Positions 1 to 7,772 of a stretch of DNA of 43,584 bases are shown piece by piece. This DNA comes from B8-G4 sp033720735 (GTDB taxonomy: Bacteria; Bacteroidota; Bacteroidia; Chitinophagales; Saprospiraceae): positions 1-43,584 of the forward strand of contig JAWWBX010000002.1 in NCBI GenBank assembly GCA_033720735.1. The letters run 5' to 3'. How positions within the stretch are numbered: position 1 is the stretch's first letter; every line of letters starts with the position of its first letter. The notes under the pieces were generated by a model. It saw nothing but the letters and a program-made list of their open reading frames with translations. It was not told the origin of the DNA and ran no database searches. The position numbers and the translations under genes were made by a program.

Positions 1-125
1 GCCCGGCCAGGAGATCCGCCCAACCATAGCACTCCATCGATCGCGAGCACGACCGACAGGGCCAGTAGCCATAATCGACGCTCCCGCGCTGAAGTAAAAA
101 GTACGCCCTTACCACTTTGAGTCAT
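1..125 (-). CDS. Partial membrane protein, N-terminus only
   Basis: An open frame runs from an ATG at 125 leftwards off the window edge. Its 41 visible residues begin MTQSGKGVLFTSARE, then a basic stretch (RERR), then one hydrophobic segment (about residues 19-37) that looks like a first transmembrane helix. The positive-inside charge pattern fits an inner-membrane protein. It is divergent from the DNA glycosylase gene that starts at 199, which leaves a 73-base shared upstream region. The family cannot be named from this much sequence. A VanZ-like or other small membrane protein is possible. The reading frame is clear, but without the rest of the gene the call rests only on composition and context. 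Confidence 0.55.
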   Translation of the reverse strand, partial: MTQSGKGVLFTSARERRLWLLALSVVLAIDGVLWLGGSPGR

Positions 126-198
126 GGCGGTAAATCTAGAGAATCAGTATGCTGGAGAGAGATCGATTCCGCATCTTTCGCCAGCCAAAGTTTGCAGC

Positions 199-993
199 AT
201 GCCAGAACTTCCCGAAGTCAACACCGTCCAAAAGTACTTTGATCTGCAGGCTGCCGGCAAGCGCATCGACCGCGTGGTAGTCGCCGACGATCACATCATT
301 CGCAACCTGACAGGAGACGCCTTTGCCAGTCGGCTGGAGGCACAAACGATTACCGGCAGCTACCGGCAGGGCAAATATCTGTTTGCGACCCTGGGTAGCG
401 GCCACCATGTACAGCTTCATCTCGGAATGACGGGCGACCTGGTCTTTTATCAGGATCTCGAAGACCGCCCGCCACACGAGCGCTTTGCCTGGCACTTGTC
501 CGACGGTTTCGTGATGGGATTCAAAGACCCTCGCAAGTTTGGACGGATCTTGTACCTCGAGGATCTGTCGGCCTACCTTGAGGAGATCAGATTGGGTCCT
601 GATGCTCTGGTCATCACGGAGGCAGAATTCCTGGAGCGCATGGAGGGCCGCACGACACGGATCAAGCCCTTCCTGCTCGATCAGACCGTCATCGCGGGCG
701 TCGGCAATCTCTACGCCGACGAGATCTGTTACCAGTGCCGGGTGCATCCGGCATCCCGCATCGACGCAATCCCGCTGCCCAAACGCAAGGCGTTGTTCCG
801 GTCCATGCGCGAGATCCTGCAGTGGGCCTGCGACCACGATGCCTACTACGGTGTCTATCCCGACAACTGGTTTTGTAATTGGGGTGAAGAAGGCAAGAAA
901 AACCCACACGGCCGGGGCAGGGTAAGATCCATCAAACTGGGAGGACGCGGCACCTTCTTCGTACCTGGTTGGCAGCGGCTCTACGGATCATAA
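199..993 (+). CDS. Fpg/Nei-family DNA glycosylase, apparently zincless
   Basis: Base-excision repair glycosylase/AP lyase of the formamidopyrimidine-DNA glycosylase/endonuclease VIII family, 264 residues. The start at 199 gives MPELPEV, which places the catalytic Pro2 and Glu3 at the mature N-terminus as the chemistry requires. A frame extending up to 124 would bury them, so it was not used. A helix-two-turn-helix region is visible around DQTVIAGVGNLYADEI. The C-terminal end keeps the GGRGTFF arginine turn of the usual zinc finger. However, the last pair of cysteines is replaced (FVPGWQ instead of FCPxCQ) and the first pair is not evident, so the finger is probably zincless. Substrate preference (oxidised purines or pyrimidines) cannot be read. 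It converges on the secreted unknown at 1066-1836. Confidence 0.85.
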   Translation: MPELPEVNTVQKYFDLQAAGKRIDRVVVADDHIIRNLTGDAFASRLEAQTITGSYRQGKYLFATLGSGHHVQLHLGMTGDLVFYQDLEDRPPHERFAWHLSDGFVMGFKDPRKFGRILYLEDLSAYLEEIRLGPDALVITEAEFLERMEGRTTRIKPFLLDQTVIAGVGNLYADEICYQCRVHPASRIDAIPLPKRKALFRSMREILQWACDHDAYYGVYPDNWFCNWGEEGKKNPHGRGRVRSIKLGGRGTFFVPGWQRLYGS

Positions 994-1022
994 ATAAAAA
1001 AGCCCCCTGATAATCAGGGGGC
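992..1022 (-). terminator. Rho-independent terminator of the 1066-1836 gene
   Basis: A perfect 9-bp stem (1002-1010 with 1014-1022, loop TAA) has an A-run at 992-1001 on the plus strand. This reads as a U-tract after the hairpin on the minus strand. It lies 3' of the minus-strand gene and directly abuts the stop codon of the plus-strand glycosylase. Confidence 0.85.
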
Positions 1023-1065
1023 GGTACGATTTGCCAGCCTTTCGTTTCGTTTTTGCGTGAGCCCG

Positions 1066-1836
1066 CTAGTTCCCGGATGCTCTGTTTATCCCCTTGCCGT
1101 CATGGCCGCTCATGTCCGGATCAAAGGTCCAGATCTCCACGTCATAGGATTTGCGGATGCCCTGCCATTCGTCGATCATCAATTCGAAGGAACCTTCTCC
1201 GTACATGGCTTCGTACCAGCCCGGGAATGGTGAATCCTCATCGAACCACTCGAGTGAATCAAAGAACCAAACAATGCCCACGTCGGGCGGATTGGTGCCG
1301 GCAAACTGACGCCAGTAGACACCGTGTGGGATCTTGGCATTGTTCTCTTTGGCCACCTTGGTAATCCGCTTCATGAAGGCGCGGAACTGGTCTTCCTTGC
1401 CATCATGCAGGTCAATCATCCAGAGGCGCAGCCGCTTCAGGTCAAACGGACCCGGGAAGTAAGAGATCTCGCTATCCAGGCTGAAGTAATCGGTCGCGCC
1501 GTACTCGTCAATGTGTGGCGCGATGTTCATATCCCAGTCACTGTCATGTGCGGCATCCTGGGGGCGGTTCTGGTGTCTTTCCCAGGAAGAAGGCCCCATG
1601 CTCCAGACGTACTTGCCGGCATTGGGGCCATTCATCACGCTGTAAACCTGGGCCTGGTAGGCCCCTGGTCCATGCCATTTCTTGTTGTGTGCGCTCATGG
1701 CCGCTTCCAGTTTCGCAGCGTGCCCGTTCTTGGGTGAGAAATAGAAGTTTTCGAAAAGGGTGTACTCGGCGTCCTGCGCAAATGCCAGCATGGGCACGAA
1801 CAGAAGGAGCCAAAGTACCTTCATTGACTTGTTCAT
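1066..1836 (-). CDS. Secreted protein of unknown function
   Basis: A 256-residue protein with a clear signal peptide (MNKSMKVLWLLLFV, cleavage probably after AFAQ near residue 21). A second Met at residue 5 could also be the start. The mature part is rich in Trp, Tyr and Phe and shows two similar halves, each with an FxxxKxxHxxKxxA-like or DLHDGKEDQFRAFMKRI stretch followed by a WVWFFDS or YVWSMGP strand. This suggests a duplicated ferredoxin-like (dimeric alpha-beta barrel) fold. No catalytic motif, lipobox or T9SS sorting domain was found, so it is probably periplasmic. It is monocistronic, with its own terminator at 992-1022. The function is not recognised. Confidence 0.75.
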   Translation of the reverse strand: MNKSMKVLWLLLFVPMLAFAQDAEYTLFENFYFSPKNGHAAKLEAAMSAHNKKWHGPGAYQAQVYSVMNGPNAGKYVWSMGPSSWERHQNRPQDAAHDSDWDMNIAPHIDEYGATDYFSLDSEISYFPGPFDLKRLRLWMIDLHDGKEDQFRAFMKRITKVAKENNAKIPHGVYWRQFAGTNPPDVGIVWFFDSLEWFDEDSPFPGWYEAMYGEGSFELMIDEWQGIRKSYDVEIWTFDPDMSGHDGKGINRASGN

Positions 1837-1983
1837 TACGTTGTGATTTGGGTGTGAAAAAATAAAGAGAATGTAGAAGGCAAGGCTTGTGGCTATGCGC
1901 GAACAAGGTACGCAAACGTTTCCACACCTGGCACAGGAGAGCCTGGCTCAAATCAGATATCTTGGTGTACAATCCAGAGCAGT

Positions 1984-3171
1984 ATGTCAGTACACATATT
2001 CCGGCGTAAGTGGTTGTCTCGTGTAGTCATTTCACGATTGAGTATCCTGTACACGCTGGTGCTGATCAATCCTGCTGCAGACGCGCAAGTATCTACCGAG
2101 ACCGTGCTCTCTCAACTGAAGGAAAGCGTCCGGCAGAGTATGGTCGAGGCTCTGCTGAACCGTCCAGATCTGCCGGGAATCATCCTGCATGTTGAAGCGC
2201 CAAACCATCAGATTTCCTGGAGCACAGCTGCCGGGGTGCGCGATCCCGCCACCGGTATCCAGCTCACTGGAACGGAAGGTGTGCGCATTGCGAGTGTCAC
2301 GAAAACCTACGTCGCGGCAGCGATCCTGCGCTTGTGGGAAGATGGTGTCCTGCAACTGGACGACCCCATCGAGAGGTATATCGCACCCGAACACCAGGCA
2401 CTCCTGGCACAGGACGGATACGATGCCAGTGTCATCACCATCCGGCACCTCCTCTCCCATGTCAGCGGCATGTTTGACCACGGGTCGAGCCAGCAGTACT
2501 TTACTCAAGTGCTCGCCGACCCGCAGCGGGTGTGGACGCGCACCGATCAGATCCGGGGGTGCGTCGAATGGGGCGAGCCGGTGGGCCGTCCGGGCGAGCG
2601 CTTCAGCTACTCCGACACCGGCTATATCCTGCTGGGCGAGGTGATCGAGAAGATCAGCGGTCAACCACTGGGTATCGCCCTGCGCCGGCTTCTCAATTTC
2701 GATGCCCTGCAATTGCAGGCGACGTGGTTTGAGCTGACCGAGCCTCGTCCGCCAGCCGTGCCGGACCGGGCGCACCAGTTTGTGGACAGCATTGACACCT
2801 ACGATCTCCACCCGTCTGTCGACCTGTACGGTGGAGGCGGACTGGTGACCAGTGTTGCGGACATGGCGCGGTTTTACCAGAAGCTCTTCGACCAAAAGGT
2901 CTTTAGAAACGCGACAACACTCGATACCATGCTTGCACGGTACCCGTTGGTCGGAGGTCATGATGCTGGCATGGACTATCGAAAGGGCATCTATCAGGTC
3001 GAACTGGCTGGCAGGATTCTCTGGACCCACTCCGGGTTTTGGGGCACCCAGGTATTCTATATTCCCCACCTTAAAGCGTCGGTGGCAGTGGCAGTGACCC
3101 AGCAGAGTGCCTTTGGGTTAAGTTGGCCCTTGCTGGTAGCGGCCATTGCGGCTTTGGAAGAACTCGAATAA
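1984..3171 (+). CDS. Serine hydrolase, beta-lactamase/penicillin-binding-protein fold
   Basis: A 395-residue exported serine hydrolase of the class C beta-lactamase/DD-peptidase (AmpC/EstB) superfamily. The signal-like segment covers about residues 8-35 (ending ADAQ). The three active-site elements can be read: SVTK with nucleophile Ser104 and Lys107, a Tyr-Ser-Asp (Y209-S-D211) in the place of the YxN motif, and HSG at 349-351 in the place of KTG. The HLLSHVSG block around 155-162 is typical of the family. The likely substrates are peptidoglycan stem peptides or small esters or amides; sequence alone does not decide. The start is the first ATG before the signal peptide. It stands alone and converges on a relic and the FG-GAP genes downstream. 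Confidence 0.88.
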   Translation: MSVHIFRRKWLSRVVISRLSILYTLVLINPAADAQVSTETVLSQLKESVRQSMVEALLNRPDLPGIILHVEAPNHQISWSTAAGVRDPATGIQLTGTEGVRIASVTKTYVAAAILRLWEDGVLQLDDPIERYIAPEHQALLAQDGYDASVITIRHLLSHVSGMFDHGSSQQYFTQVLADPQRVWTRTDQIRGCVEWGEPVGRPGERFSYSDTGYILLGEVIEKISGQPLGIALRRLLNFDALQLQATWFELTEPRPPAVPDRAHQFVDSIDTYDLHPSVDLYGGGGLVTSVADMARFYQKLFDQKVFRNATTLDTMLARYPLVGGHDAGMDYRKGIYQVELAGRILWTHSGFWGTQVFYIPHLKASVAVAVTQQSAFGLSWPLLVAAIAALEELE

Positions 3172-3178
3172 GGCTCGC

Positions 3179-3274
3179 CTAGCGCACCACGAACTTATGG
3201 CGCTGACCGTCGACCGCAATGAAATACATGCCTCCCGGATAGCCTGTGAAAATATGCTGTGTGGAATGGTGTCA
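3179..3274 (-). pseudogene. Relic of a T9SS type A sorting domain
   Basis: On the minus strand, an open stretch of 30 codons between a TGA (3272-3274) and a TAG (3179-3181) reads HHSTQHIFTGYPGG then MYFIAVDGQRHKFVVR. This is the end of a Por secretion C-terminal sorting domain: the L/YPxGxYF turn and the basic KFVVR tail. There is no start and no upstream part in frame, so it is the decayed or truncated 3' end of a lost secreted-protein gene. It lies just downstream of the intact T9SS gene at 3319-4698, whose own tail is different in sequence, so it is not a simple copy of it. Confidence 0.65.
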
Positions 3275-3318
3275 TACAGCAAGTAGCGTCCAGTGCTTCC
3301 TGCAACTTCCGGAGGCGC

Positions 3319-4698
3319 TCAATTGACCAGCACGACCTTCCGGGTTTCCAGGGAGCCATCGGCTGACAAGCTGACCACGTATAATCCCGGAGGCAATCCT
3401 GAACTCCCTGCATTCCAGTTCATGGAATGCGCACCGCTGGTCTGTCGATCATGAAAGAGTGTCTGCGACGCTTGTCCGGAGAGATCGTGCACGCGGATCA
3501 CAACCGTGGCAGGTTGTGACAGATGGTAGTGGATCTGTGTTGATCCCGCCACCAGGTTGGGCCGGATATCGAGATTGAACTGGGCAGCAGGGGCCCTTTC
3601 GCGTACAGATGATGTCTGCGAAGCGCCCCAGATCTGCACGACCGAGTCCTGCTTGCGATACCCCCAGAGATCTTCAAAGCCGTCGTCATCGATATCCTGG
3701 AATCCGACGATCACAAACCCCTCGGGGAGTTTGGACACTTCACCCTGCTGATTGACAATGACGCGCTCACCGAAATAAGCTTCTGGTGTGCCATCTGCAT
3801 TCACATCATGGAAGCCATGGAACGGACCAGTGACATCCTCGTCACCATCGGGGATATCGAATGCCCACATCACTTCCCCATTCTTCATATTGACCACGGT
3901 TAACTGCAGGCTCCCATCCTGCGGATCCTCCCGTACGATAACCAGATCTGTAATGCCATCCTGATTGATATCAAGGCTGCGTTGTGCAAAGAGTTGCGAT
4001 CGCGACATTGGCAGTCTGCTGGATGGATCGGATTCAAACTTGAGGACCACTTCCTGGCTTCCTGAGGTCGTAACCATTGGGGGCGGCACCTCACTCCTGT
4101 CAACAGGGCCGTCCTGAAGGTAAGGTTCACACAATTCTTCAAGTTTTCCGGACAATGCGGTGACAATACCATTGTGCGCAGTGATCAGGTCGACAAATCC
4201 GTCACCGTTAAAATCACTGTTGGCCCATACTACGCGACCAAGGCCCTCCCACGTTCCGGGCTCCGGCTGCAACGTAGCAGCATTCAGGAGTATAAATCTG
4301 GGTGCCCCACCTTCGATGTAACTGAACATGGCGGTTTCTCCTGTCGGGATGAAGGAACGGAACGTAAATCCAGTGATACTGTCTGCATGCACGCCCAGCT
4401 TCATTAAGGCTTCTTCTCCGATACTCCAGATCACCTGTGGACTGCCACCGTCGACCACACCGAATTCAACCGGATCCGTCGAAAGAAATACGGGGATATC
4501 CGGCGTACCGTTGTCGTTCAAATCAATGTGGCCCTGGCCTGAAAACTGAGCGCCCTCCCACCAGGACATACTCATGGCCGCTCCTGAGAACGCTCCTGCT
4601 GGTGACTGCAAGATCACGTTGATACTGTCCTGACCGCGGGTACTAGCCGTCAGCAGCAATGCACAGATTACGAATGAGTATACTTTGATCTGCTTCAT
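3319..4698 (-). CDS. FG-GAP/VCBS repeat protein with T9SS sorting domain
   Basis: A 459-residue secreted protein. The start at 4698 gives a signal peptide (MKQIKVYSFVICALLL, cleavage near TRGQ). A longer frame to 4743 would overlap the upstream gene and was rejected. The body has repeated calcium-loop motifs of the FG-GAP/VCBS (integrin-alpha propeller) type: DLNDNGTPD, DFNGDGFVD, DINQDGITD, DVNADGTPE, DIDDDGFED. These imply a beta-propeller. The last 80 or so residues form a T9SS type A sorting domain (VVIRVHDLSGQ ... LPPGLYVVSL ... RKVVLVN), so it is expected to cross the outer membrane and be anchored or released. The upstream gene's stop is one base before this ATG, so the two are translationally coupled. 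The ligand is unknown. Confidence 0.82.
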   Translation of the reverse strand: MKQIKVYSFVICALLLTASTRGQDSINVILQSPAGAFSGAAMSMSWWEGAQFSGQGHIDLNDNGTPDIPVFLSTDPVEFGVVDGGSPQVIWSIGEEALMKLGVHADSITGFTFRSFIPTGETAMFSYIEGGAPRFILLNAATLQPEPGTWEGLGRVVWANSDFNGDGFVDLITAHNGIVTALSGKLEELCEPYLQDGPVDRSEVPPPMVTTSGSQEVVLKFESDPSSRLPMSRSQLFAQRSLDINQDGITDLVIVREDPQDGSLQLTVVNMKNGEVMWAFDIPDGDEDVTGPFHGFHDVNADGTPEAYFGERVIVNQQGEVSKLPEGFVIVGFQDIDDDGFEDLWGYRKQDSVVQIWGASQTSSVRERAPAAQFNLDIRPNLVAGSTQIHYHLSQPATVVIRVHDLSGQASQTLFHDRQTSGAHSMNWNAGSSGLPPGLYVVSLSADGSLETRKVVLVN

Positions 4699-4699
4699 G

Positions 4700-5287
4700 T
4701 CAGTCATCCGGCGGCCCAAACATGCGAAGATCCATATTCTCATCGAGGATCAGGATTTCAAGCAGGCCGTCATTGTTGAAATCCCTCAAACCTATGATAT
4801 CATAACTCAGTGTAAACCCATCGTCAGTGAGAGGATTATAGAGATTCAGCGTCCCGGTGGATAGTTCAATGATACCAATCAGGATTGCAATGATATTGTT
4901 GCCCTCCCTTTGTACCCAGATCATATCCCGAAGGCCGGAGGTGCTTCCGGTACCAGGCAACCCCCCCACCAGGGCGATCGTGTCGTTCAAAAGATAGATC
5001 GTGTCATTAAGTATCGACAGAGGTGTCAAGGTAACGCCTTGGGATGTTGAAGAGAATTGGATTCCTACTGACGTCCCTCCCTGACCAACCGTGACAATAT
5101 CCGGCAACCCGTCAATGTCAAAGTCAAACTGGTTTCCAAAATTAAAGTCACCGTCAAACTGTCCAGGTCCAATGAAACTGCTAAAACTGAAAGAACCCGG
5201 CATTTGCCAGATCTGTTGGTAGGGTTCCTGGGCAGAAGCGACCGTACCGGCAATCACCAACAATAGTGACGACAGGATCTTCTTCAT
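4700..5287 (-). CDS. Short FG-GAP-like secreted protein
   Basis: A 195-residue protein beginning at the ATG at 5287 with a signal peptide (MKKILSSLLLVIAG, cleavage near ASAQ). The frame stays open to 5422, but that part is repeat-derived sequence and lacks a signal. The body contains calcium-loop motifs DFDIDGLPD and DFNNDGLLE, as in the coupled downstream gene, and ends abruptly in FGPPDD with no T9SS sorting domain. Either it is a periplasmic partner of the larger propeller protein, or the two genes are halves of one ancestral gene split by a stop (the gap is a single base, TGAC-ATG). The frame changes between them, so a simple nonsense split is not enough. Function unknown. Confidence 0.7.
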   Translation of the reverse strand: MKKILSSLLLVIAGTVASAQEPYQQIWQMPGSFSFSSFIGPGQFDGDFNFGNQFDFDIDGLPDIVTVGQGGTSVGIQFSSTSQGVTLTPLSILNDTIYLLNDTIALVGGLPGTGSTSGLRDMIWVQREGNNIIAILIGIIELSTGTLNLYNPLTDDGFTLSYDIIGLRDFNNDGLLEILILDENMDLRMFGPPDD

Positions 5288-5384
5288 ACGAAATCTTGAA
5301 TTCACATGGGTAAAGATGCTCTGAGCCTTAAAATACAGCGTCACAGTTACTTCTCCAAATTGCCAGGCGGCTTCGGGGGAACAG

Positions 5385-5829
5385 GGCCCACCTGCGCCAG
5401 GGCTTCGGTGGCCAAGGCCCACCTCCGTCAGGGGACTTCGGTGGACAATGGCTGAGGGCTTCCTTCGGCAAGCTCAGGACAAGTCCCGACTGCACATGCG
5501 CCGGGAGGGTAACCTTTCTTCGATGTCCTCAGGACAAGTCCTCGCCCCAGAATGCCTTGTAAAGACAAAGCCCCTAGCCAATGGCAAACAGCCAACAGCT
5601 AAGGGCTTCTTTCGTGACCGAGCCCACCTCCGTCAGAGGACTTCGGTGGACAATGGCTGGGGCTCCCCCCATTCGACCAACTCAGAGCAGGCGCCGCTCC
5701 TGTGTCGGGCGAGACAGGCTTCCTTTCGGCAAGCTCAGGACAAGTCCTCGCCCCAGAATGCCTTGTAAAGACAAAGCCCCTAGCCAATGGCAAACAGCCA
5801 ACAGCTAAGGGCTTCTTTCGTGACCGAGC
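5385..5829. repeat. 206-bp tandem duplication with tRNA-Lys 3' end and CTTCGG hairpin units
   Basis: A perfect 96-bp repeat occurs at 5528-5623 and 5734-5829 (offset 206). The second copy runs 9 bases into the 3' end of tRNA-Lys; the first therefore carries a tRNA 3' stub. Flanking sequence is also duplicated: a CCCACCTCCGTCAG...CTTCGGTGG block near 5417-5453 and 5622-5658, with a degenerate third version at 5385-5416, and a GGCAAGCTCAGGACAAGTC block at about 5468 and 5728. The CCACC...GGTGG parts can fold as hairpins with CTTCGG tips. The stretch between the FG-GAP gene and tRNA-Lys holds no believable gene. Confidence 0.85.
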
Positions 5830-5893
5830 TGGGGCTCGAACCCAGGACCCACGGCTTAAAAGGCCGTTGCTCTACCGACTGAGCTACTCGGTC
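5821..5893 (-). tRNA. tRNA-Lys (anticodon TTT)
   Basis: A complete cloverleaf on the minus strand. The 7-bp acceptor is GACCGAG with CTCGGTC, the discriminator is A, the D-arm is AGCTCAGTCGGTAGAGC, the anticodon stem is ACGGC/GCCGT around loop CTTTTAA (anticodon TTT, lysine), and the T-arm contains GGTTCGAG. The CCA end is not encoded (the next bases are CG), so 3' maturation would need RNase Z, whose gene lies just upstream, and CCA addition. A TATCTTTG box at 5987-5994 is a candidate promoter. Confidence 0.97.
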
Positions 5894-5899
5894 TTCATT

Positions 5900-5969
5900 C
5901 TCCGAAGCCTCCCTGCATCGCCTTCGCGTAGCTTCGGCGGAGCGAGGCCGGCAGGCCTTGGCGAAGGAG
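5900..5969. repeat. REP-like nested inverted repeats
   Basis: CTCCGAAGC (5900-5908) pairs with GCTTCGGCGGAG (5931-5942, with a 3-base bulge), and CCTTCGC (5921-5927) pairs with GCGAAGG (5961-5967). The two pairings overlap, so alternative folds are possible. The block sits between tRNA-Lys and its putative promoter. Confidence 0.5.
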
Positions 5970-5986
5970 TCCCCGTTAAGGGAGCG

Positions 5987-5994
5987 CAAAGATA
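5987..5994 (-). promoter_or_regulatory. Candidate -7 box for tRNA-Lys
   Basis: The minus strand reads TATCTTTG, an exact match to the Bacteroidota -7 consensus TAnnTTTG, 93 bases upstream of the mature tRNA 5' end. No good TTG -33 element is seen at the usual spacing. Confidence 0.4.
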
Positions 5995-6017
5995 TACGAT
6001 TTTACAAAAAAACGGGG

Positions 6018-6950
6018 TCACTCCATGTACCGGATCGGGACGATGTCGTAGACGCCGCCTTCCTCCGCGACAGACACCTTGGGGAAGGCTTCCTGCGCCT
6101 CTGCCTGAAAGGCCCAGATGTCCTCATAGCGGCTCGAAAAATGGCCCAGCAGCAGCTCGCGGACTTCCGCCAAACGCGCGATCATACCGGCCTGAAAGGC
6201 GGTGGAATGCATGCTCTGGGCCGCCTTGTCCTCCAGGTCATGCAAAAATGTGGCTTCGTGGTACAGCAGATCGACCCCTTTGATCCACTTCACGAGTTCC
6301 GGATCATATTTCGTATCGCTGCAATAGGCATAGCTGCGCGCAGCGACAGCCGGCTCGGTGAGCGCACCAGGCGGCACCTCACGGCCATCCGAGAGAGTAA
6401 CCGGCTTGCCCGCCTTGGCCCGCTTGATCTGTTCGACGCTCAGGTCGTACTCCTCAATCGCTTCCTTGCGGACATTCAGAGGACGCGGTTTCTCGACAAA
6501 CAGGTAGCCATAAGTGGGCACCCGGTGCTGCAATGGAAAGCTGTACACCTTGAGATGTTGTGTATCCAGGATTTTACGCCGCTCCTCCCCCTCCAGCTCG
6601 TGCCAGTGGAGATCATAACTCAGTACGCTGCCGGAAAACCGCAGGGTGGTCTCGATCATCTGCCGGATCCCCCTGGGGCCGTAGACATGCAGCGGTGTTT
6701 GCCTGCTCAGATGCGTGTAGGAATGGATGAGCCCGGGCAGCCCGTACACATGATCCCCGTGCAGATGGCTGATGAAGATGTGGTCGATCCGCGACCGCTT
6801 GATCGCATACAGGTTCATCTGCATCTGGGTCCCCTCCGCGCAGTCGATCAGGTAGTACTGTCCGTTGTGGTTGACGATCTGGGCGGAGGGATTCCGGCCG
6901 TGAGCCGCGAAGGCGGAGTTGTTGCCGAGAATGATAACCTCAAACTGCAT
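6018..6950 (-). CDS. rnz: Ribonuclease Z
   Basis: A 310-residue tRNA 3'-processing endonuclease of the metallo-beta-lactamase superfamily. The zinc signature HLHGDH is at residues 62-67 (SHLHGDHVYG). It is preceded by LIDCAEGTQ and followed by the GPxG-type turn in VYGPRGI, a later YCSDT with a metal aspartate, HEATF and LLGHFSSRY, all in the order typical of bacterial RNase Z. The length is normal. It lies 9 bases downstream of the STAS gene and is probably cotranscribed with it. The nearby tRNAs lack encoded CCA, which fits a need for RNase Z. The start is the ATG at 6950, giving MQFEVIILGNNSA. Confidence 0.95.
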   Translation of the reverse strand: MQFEVIILGNNSAFAAHGRNPSAQIVNHNGQYYLIDCAEGTQMQMNLYAIKRSRIDHIFISHLHGDHVYGLPGLIHSYTHLSRQTPLHVYGPRGIRQMIETTLRFSGSVLSYDLHWHELEGEERRKILDTQHLKVYSFPLQHRVPTYGYLFVEKPRPLNVRKEAIEEYDLSVEQIKRAKAGKPVTLSDGREVPPGALTEPAVAARSYAYCSDTKYDPELVKWIKGVDLLYHEATFLHDLEDKAAQSMHSTAFQAGMIARLAEVRELLLGHFSSRYEDIWAFQAEAQEAFPKVSVAEEGGVYDIVPIRYME

Positions 6951-6959
6951 CCGGCCGGA

Positions 6960-7334
6960 TTACTCTTCCTCTGCCAGATCCTTCTCGATCTCGTTCATGA
7001 AGATGTAGTCGACGGACTCAGAGACCGTCGGGATGATCGTGAGGATGGTATCGAGACGCGAGATCTTGATAAGCTTTTCAACGCTCGGGTGCAACGCACC
7101 GGTCGTGATGAACAACCCGTAATCCTTCCAGATCCGGTTGGCCGTCAGGATGGCACTGAGGCCGGACGAGTCGACATAGTGCACGTTGGACAGATCGAAG
7201 ATCAGGTTGCGTACACCTTCGTTGCGGAGGAAGACAAATTCCGACTTGAGGTTGGGGGCGATCAGGGAGTTGAGGTTCTCTTCCTGCAACGCGAGGATCG
7301 CGTACTTCTCTTGTTTATCCAGTGTGAACTTCAT
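6960..7334 (-). CDS. STAS-domain anti-sigma-factor antagonist-like protein
   Basis: A 124-residue single STAS domain of the SpoIIAA/RsbV type. The DSSGLS motif at residues 55-60 holds the serine that anti-sigma kinases phosphorylate in this family. The start is taken at ATG 7334 (MKFTLDKQEK). A longer frame begins with TTG at 7385, but that codon lies upstream of the candidate promoter box at 7364-7371, so it is unlikely to be translated. No partner kinase or phosphatase is in the window. In Bacteroidota this small protein is often found with rnz, and here it is the first gene of a two-gene unit. Its cellular role is not established. Confidence 0.85.
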   Translation of the reverse strand: MKFTLDKQEKYAILALQEENLNSLIAPNLKSEFVFLRNEGVRNLIFDLSNVHYVDSSGLSAILTANRIWKDYGLFITTGALHPSVEKLIKISRLDTILTIIPTVSESVDYIFMNEIEKDLAEEE

Positions 7335-7363
7335 ACGATTGAACTGTTCTGTTCCGGGCGGTA

Positions 7364-7371
7364 CAAATTTA
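7364..7371 (-). promoter_or_regulatory. Candidate -7 promoter box for STAS-rnz
   Basis: The minus strand reads TAAATTTG (consensus TAnnTTTG), 29 bases before the ATG at 7334. It supports that start over the upstream TTG. A -33 TTG at proper spacing is not evident. Confidence 0.5.
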
Positions 7372-7476
7372 TCCTTTTTGGGCAATTCCAGCGCTCCGGA
7401 AGAACATCACAGCGGCCGGCCTGCAAAGCTCTCTTCGGCATGTGCGCGCTAACCCCTCTGGATCATCCCACGACAA

Positions 7477-7684
7477 GGGCGAATATCGATTCGCCCGATA
7501 CGCTCCTACCGAAGCCTCTGCGACGTTCCATTAAATCGCCCGAGATCGTCGATTGAGGCACCTCCTATGTCCTGAAGTACTTCACTGTGTCGCGACTTCA
7601 GGACAGGCACTTGAACCCTGCACGACTTCGCTATGCTCCGCATGCAGGGCAAGCACTCGAACACTTGAACACTTGAGCACTGAA
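7477..7684. repeat. Repeat-rich intergenic block with three hairpins and 8-base repeats
   Basis: The 591-base gap between STAS and clpC holds no credible gene. It contains perfect inverted repeats GGGCGAAT/ATTCGCCC (7477-7496), TGTCCTGAAGT/ACTTCAGGACA (7568-7605) and CCCTGCA/TGCAGGG (7616-7649), then a run of 8-base units close to CACTTGAA (7654-7684, about four copies). ACTTCGCTATGC inside the third hairpin recurs in the hairpin at 43400-43422. Confidence 0.7.
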
Positions 7685-7772
7685 TTGTTATCAATACGCT
7701 AAAAGTGCCCCTTTGTCTGATCCAATGTGATAAAATCACGTTAATATGCCAAAGCGTCATTAAACGCTGAGA

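Noticed and set aside
5385..5893. The tRNA-Lys repeats as proof of an integrated genetic island
   Set aside because: No integrase, phage or conjugation gene is nearby, and the DNA between the copies is only about 110 bases of repeat-like sequence. It is kept as an observation only.
5958..7556. A 532-codon plus-strand open frame opposite rnz and the STAS gene
   Set aside because: It mirrors two clear minus-strand genes, has no family motif, and begins in a repeat region. It is a shadow caused by codon bias in GC-rich DNA.
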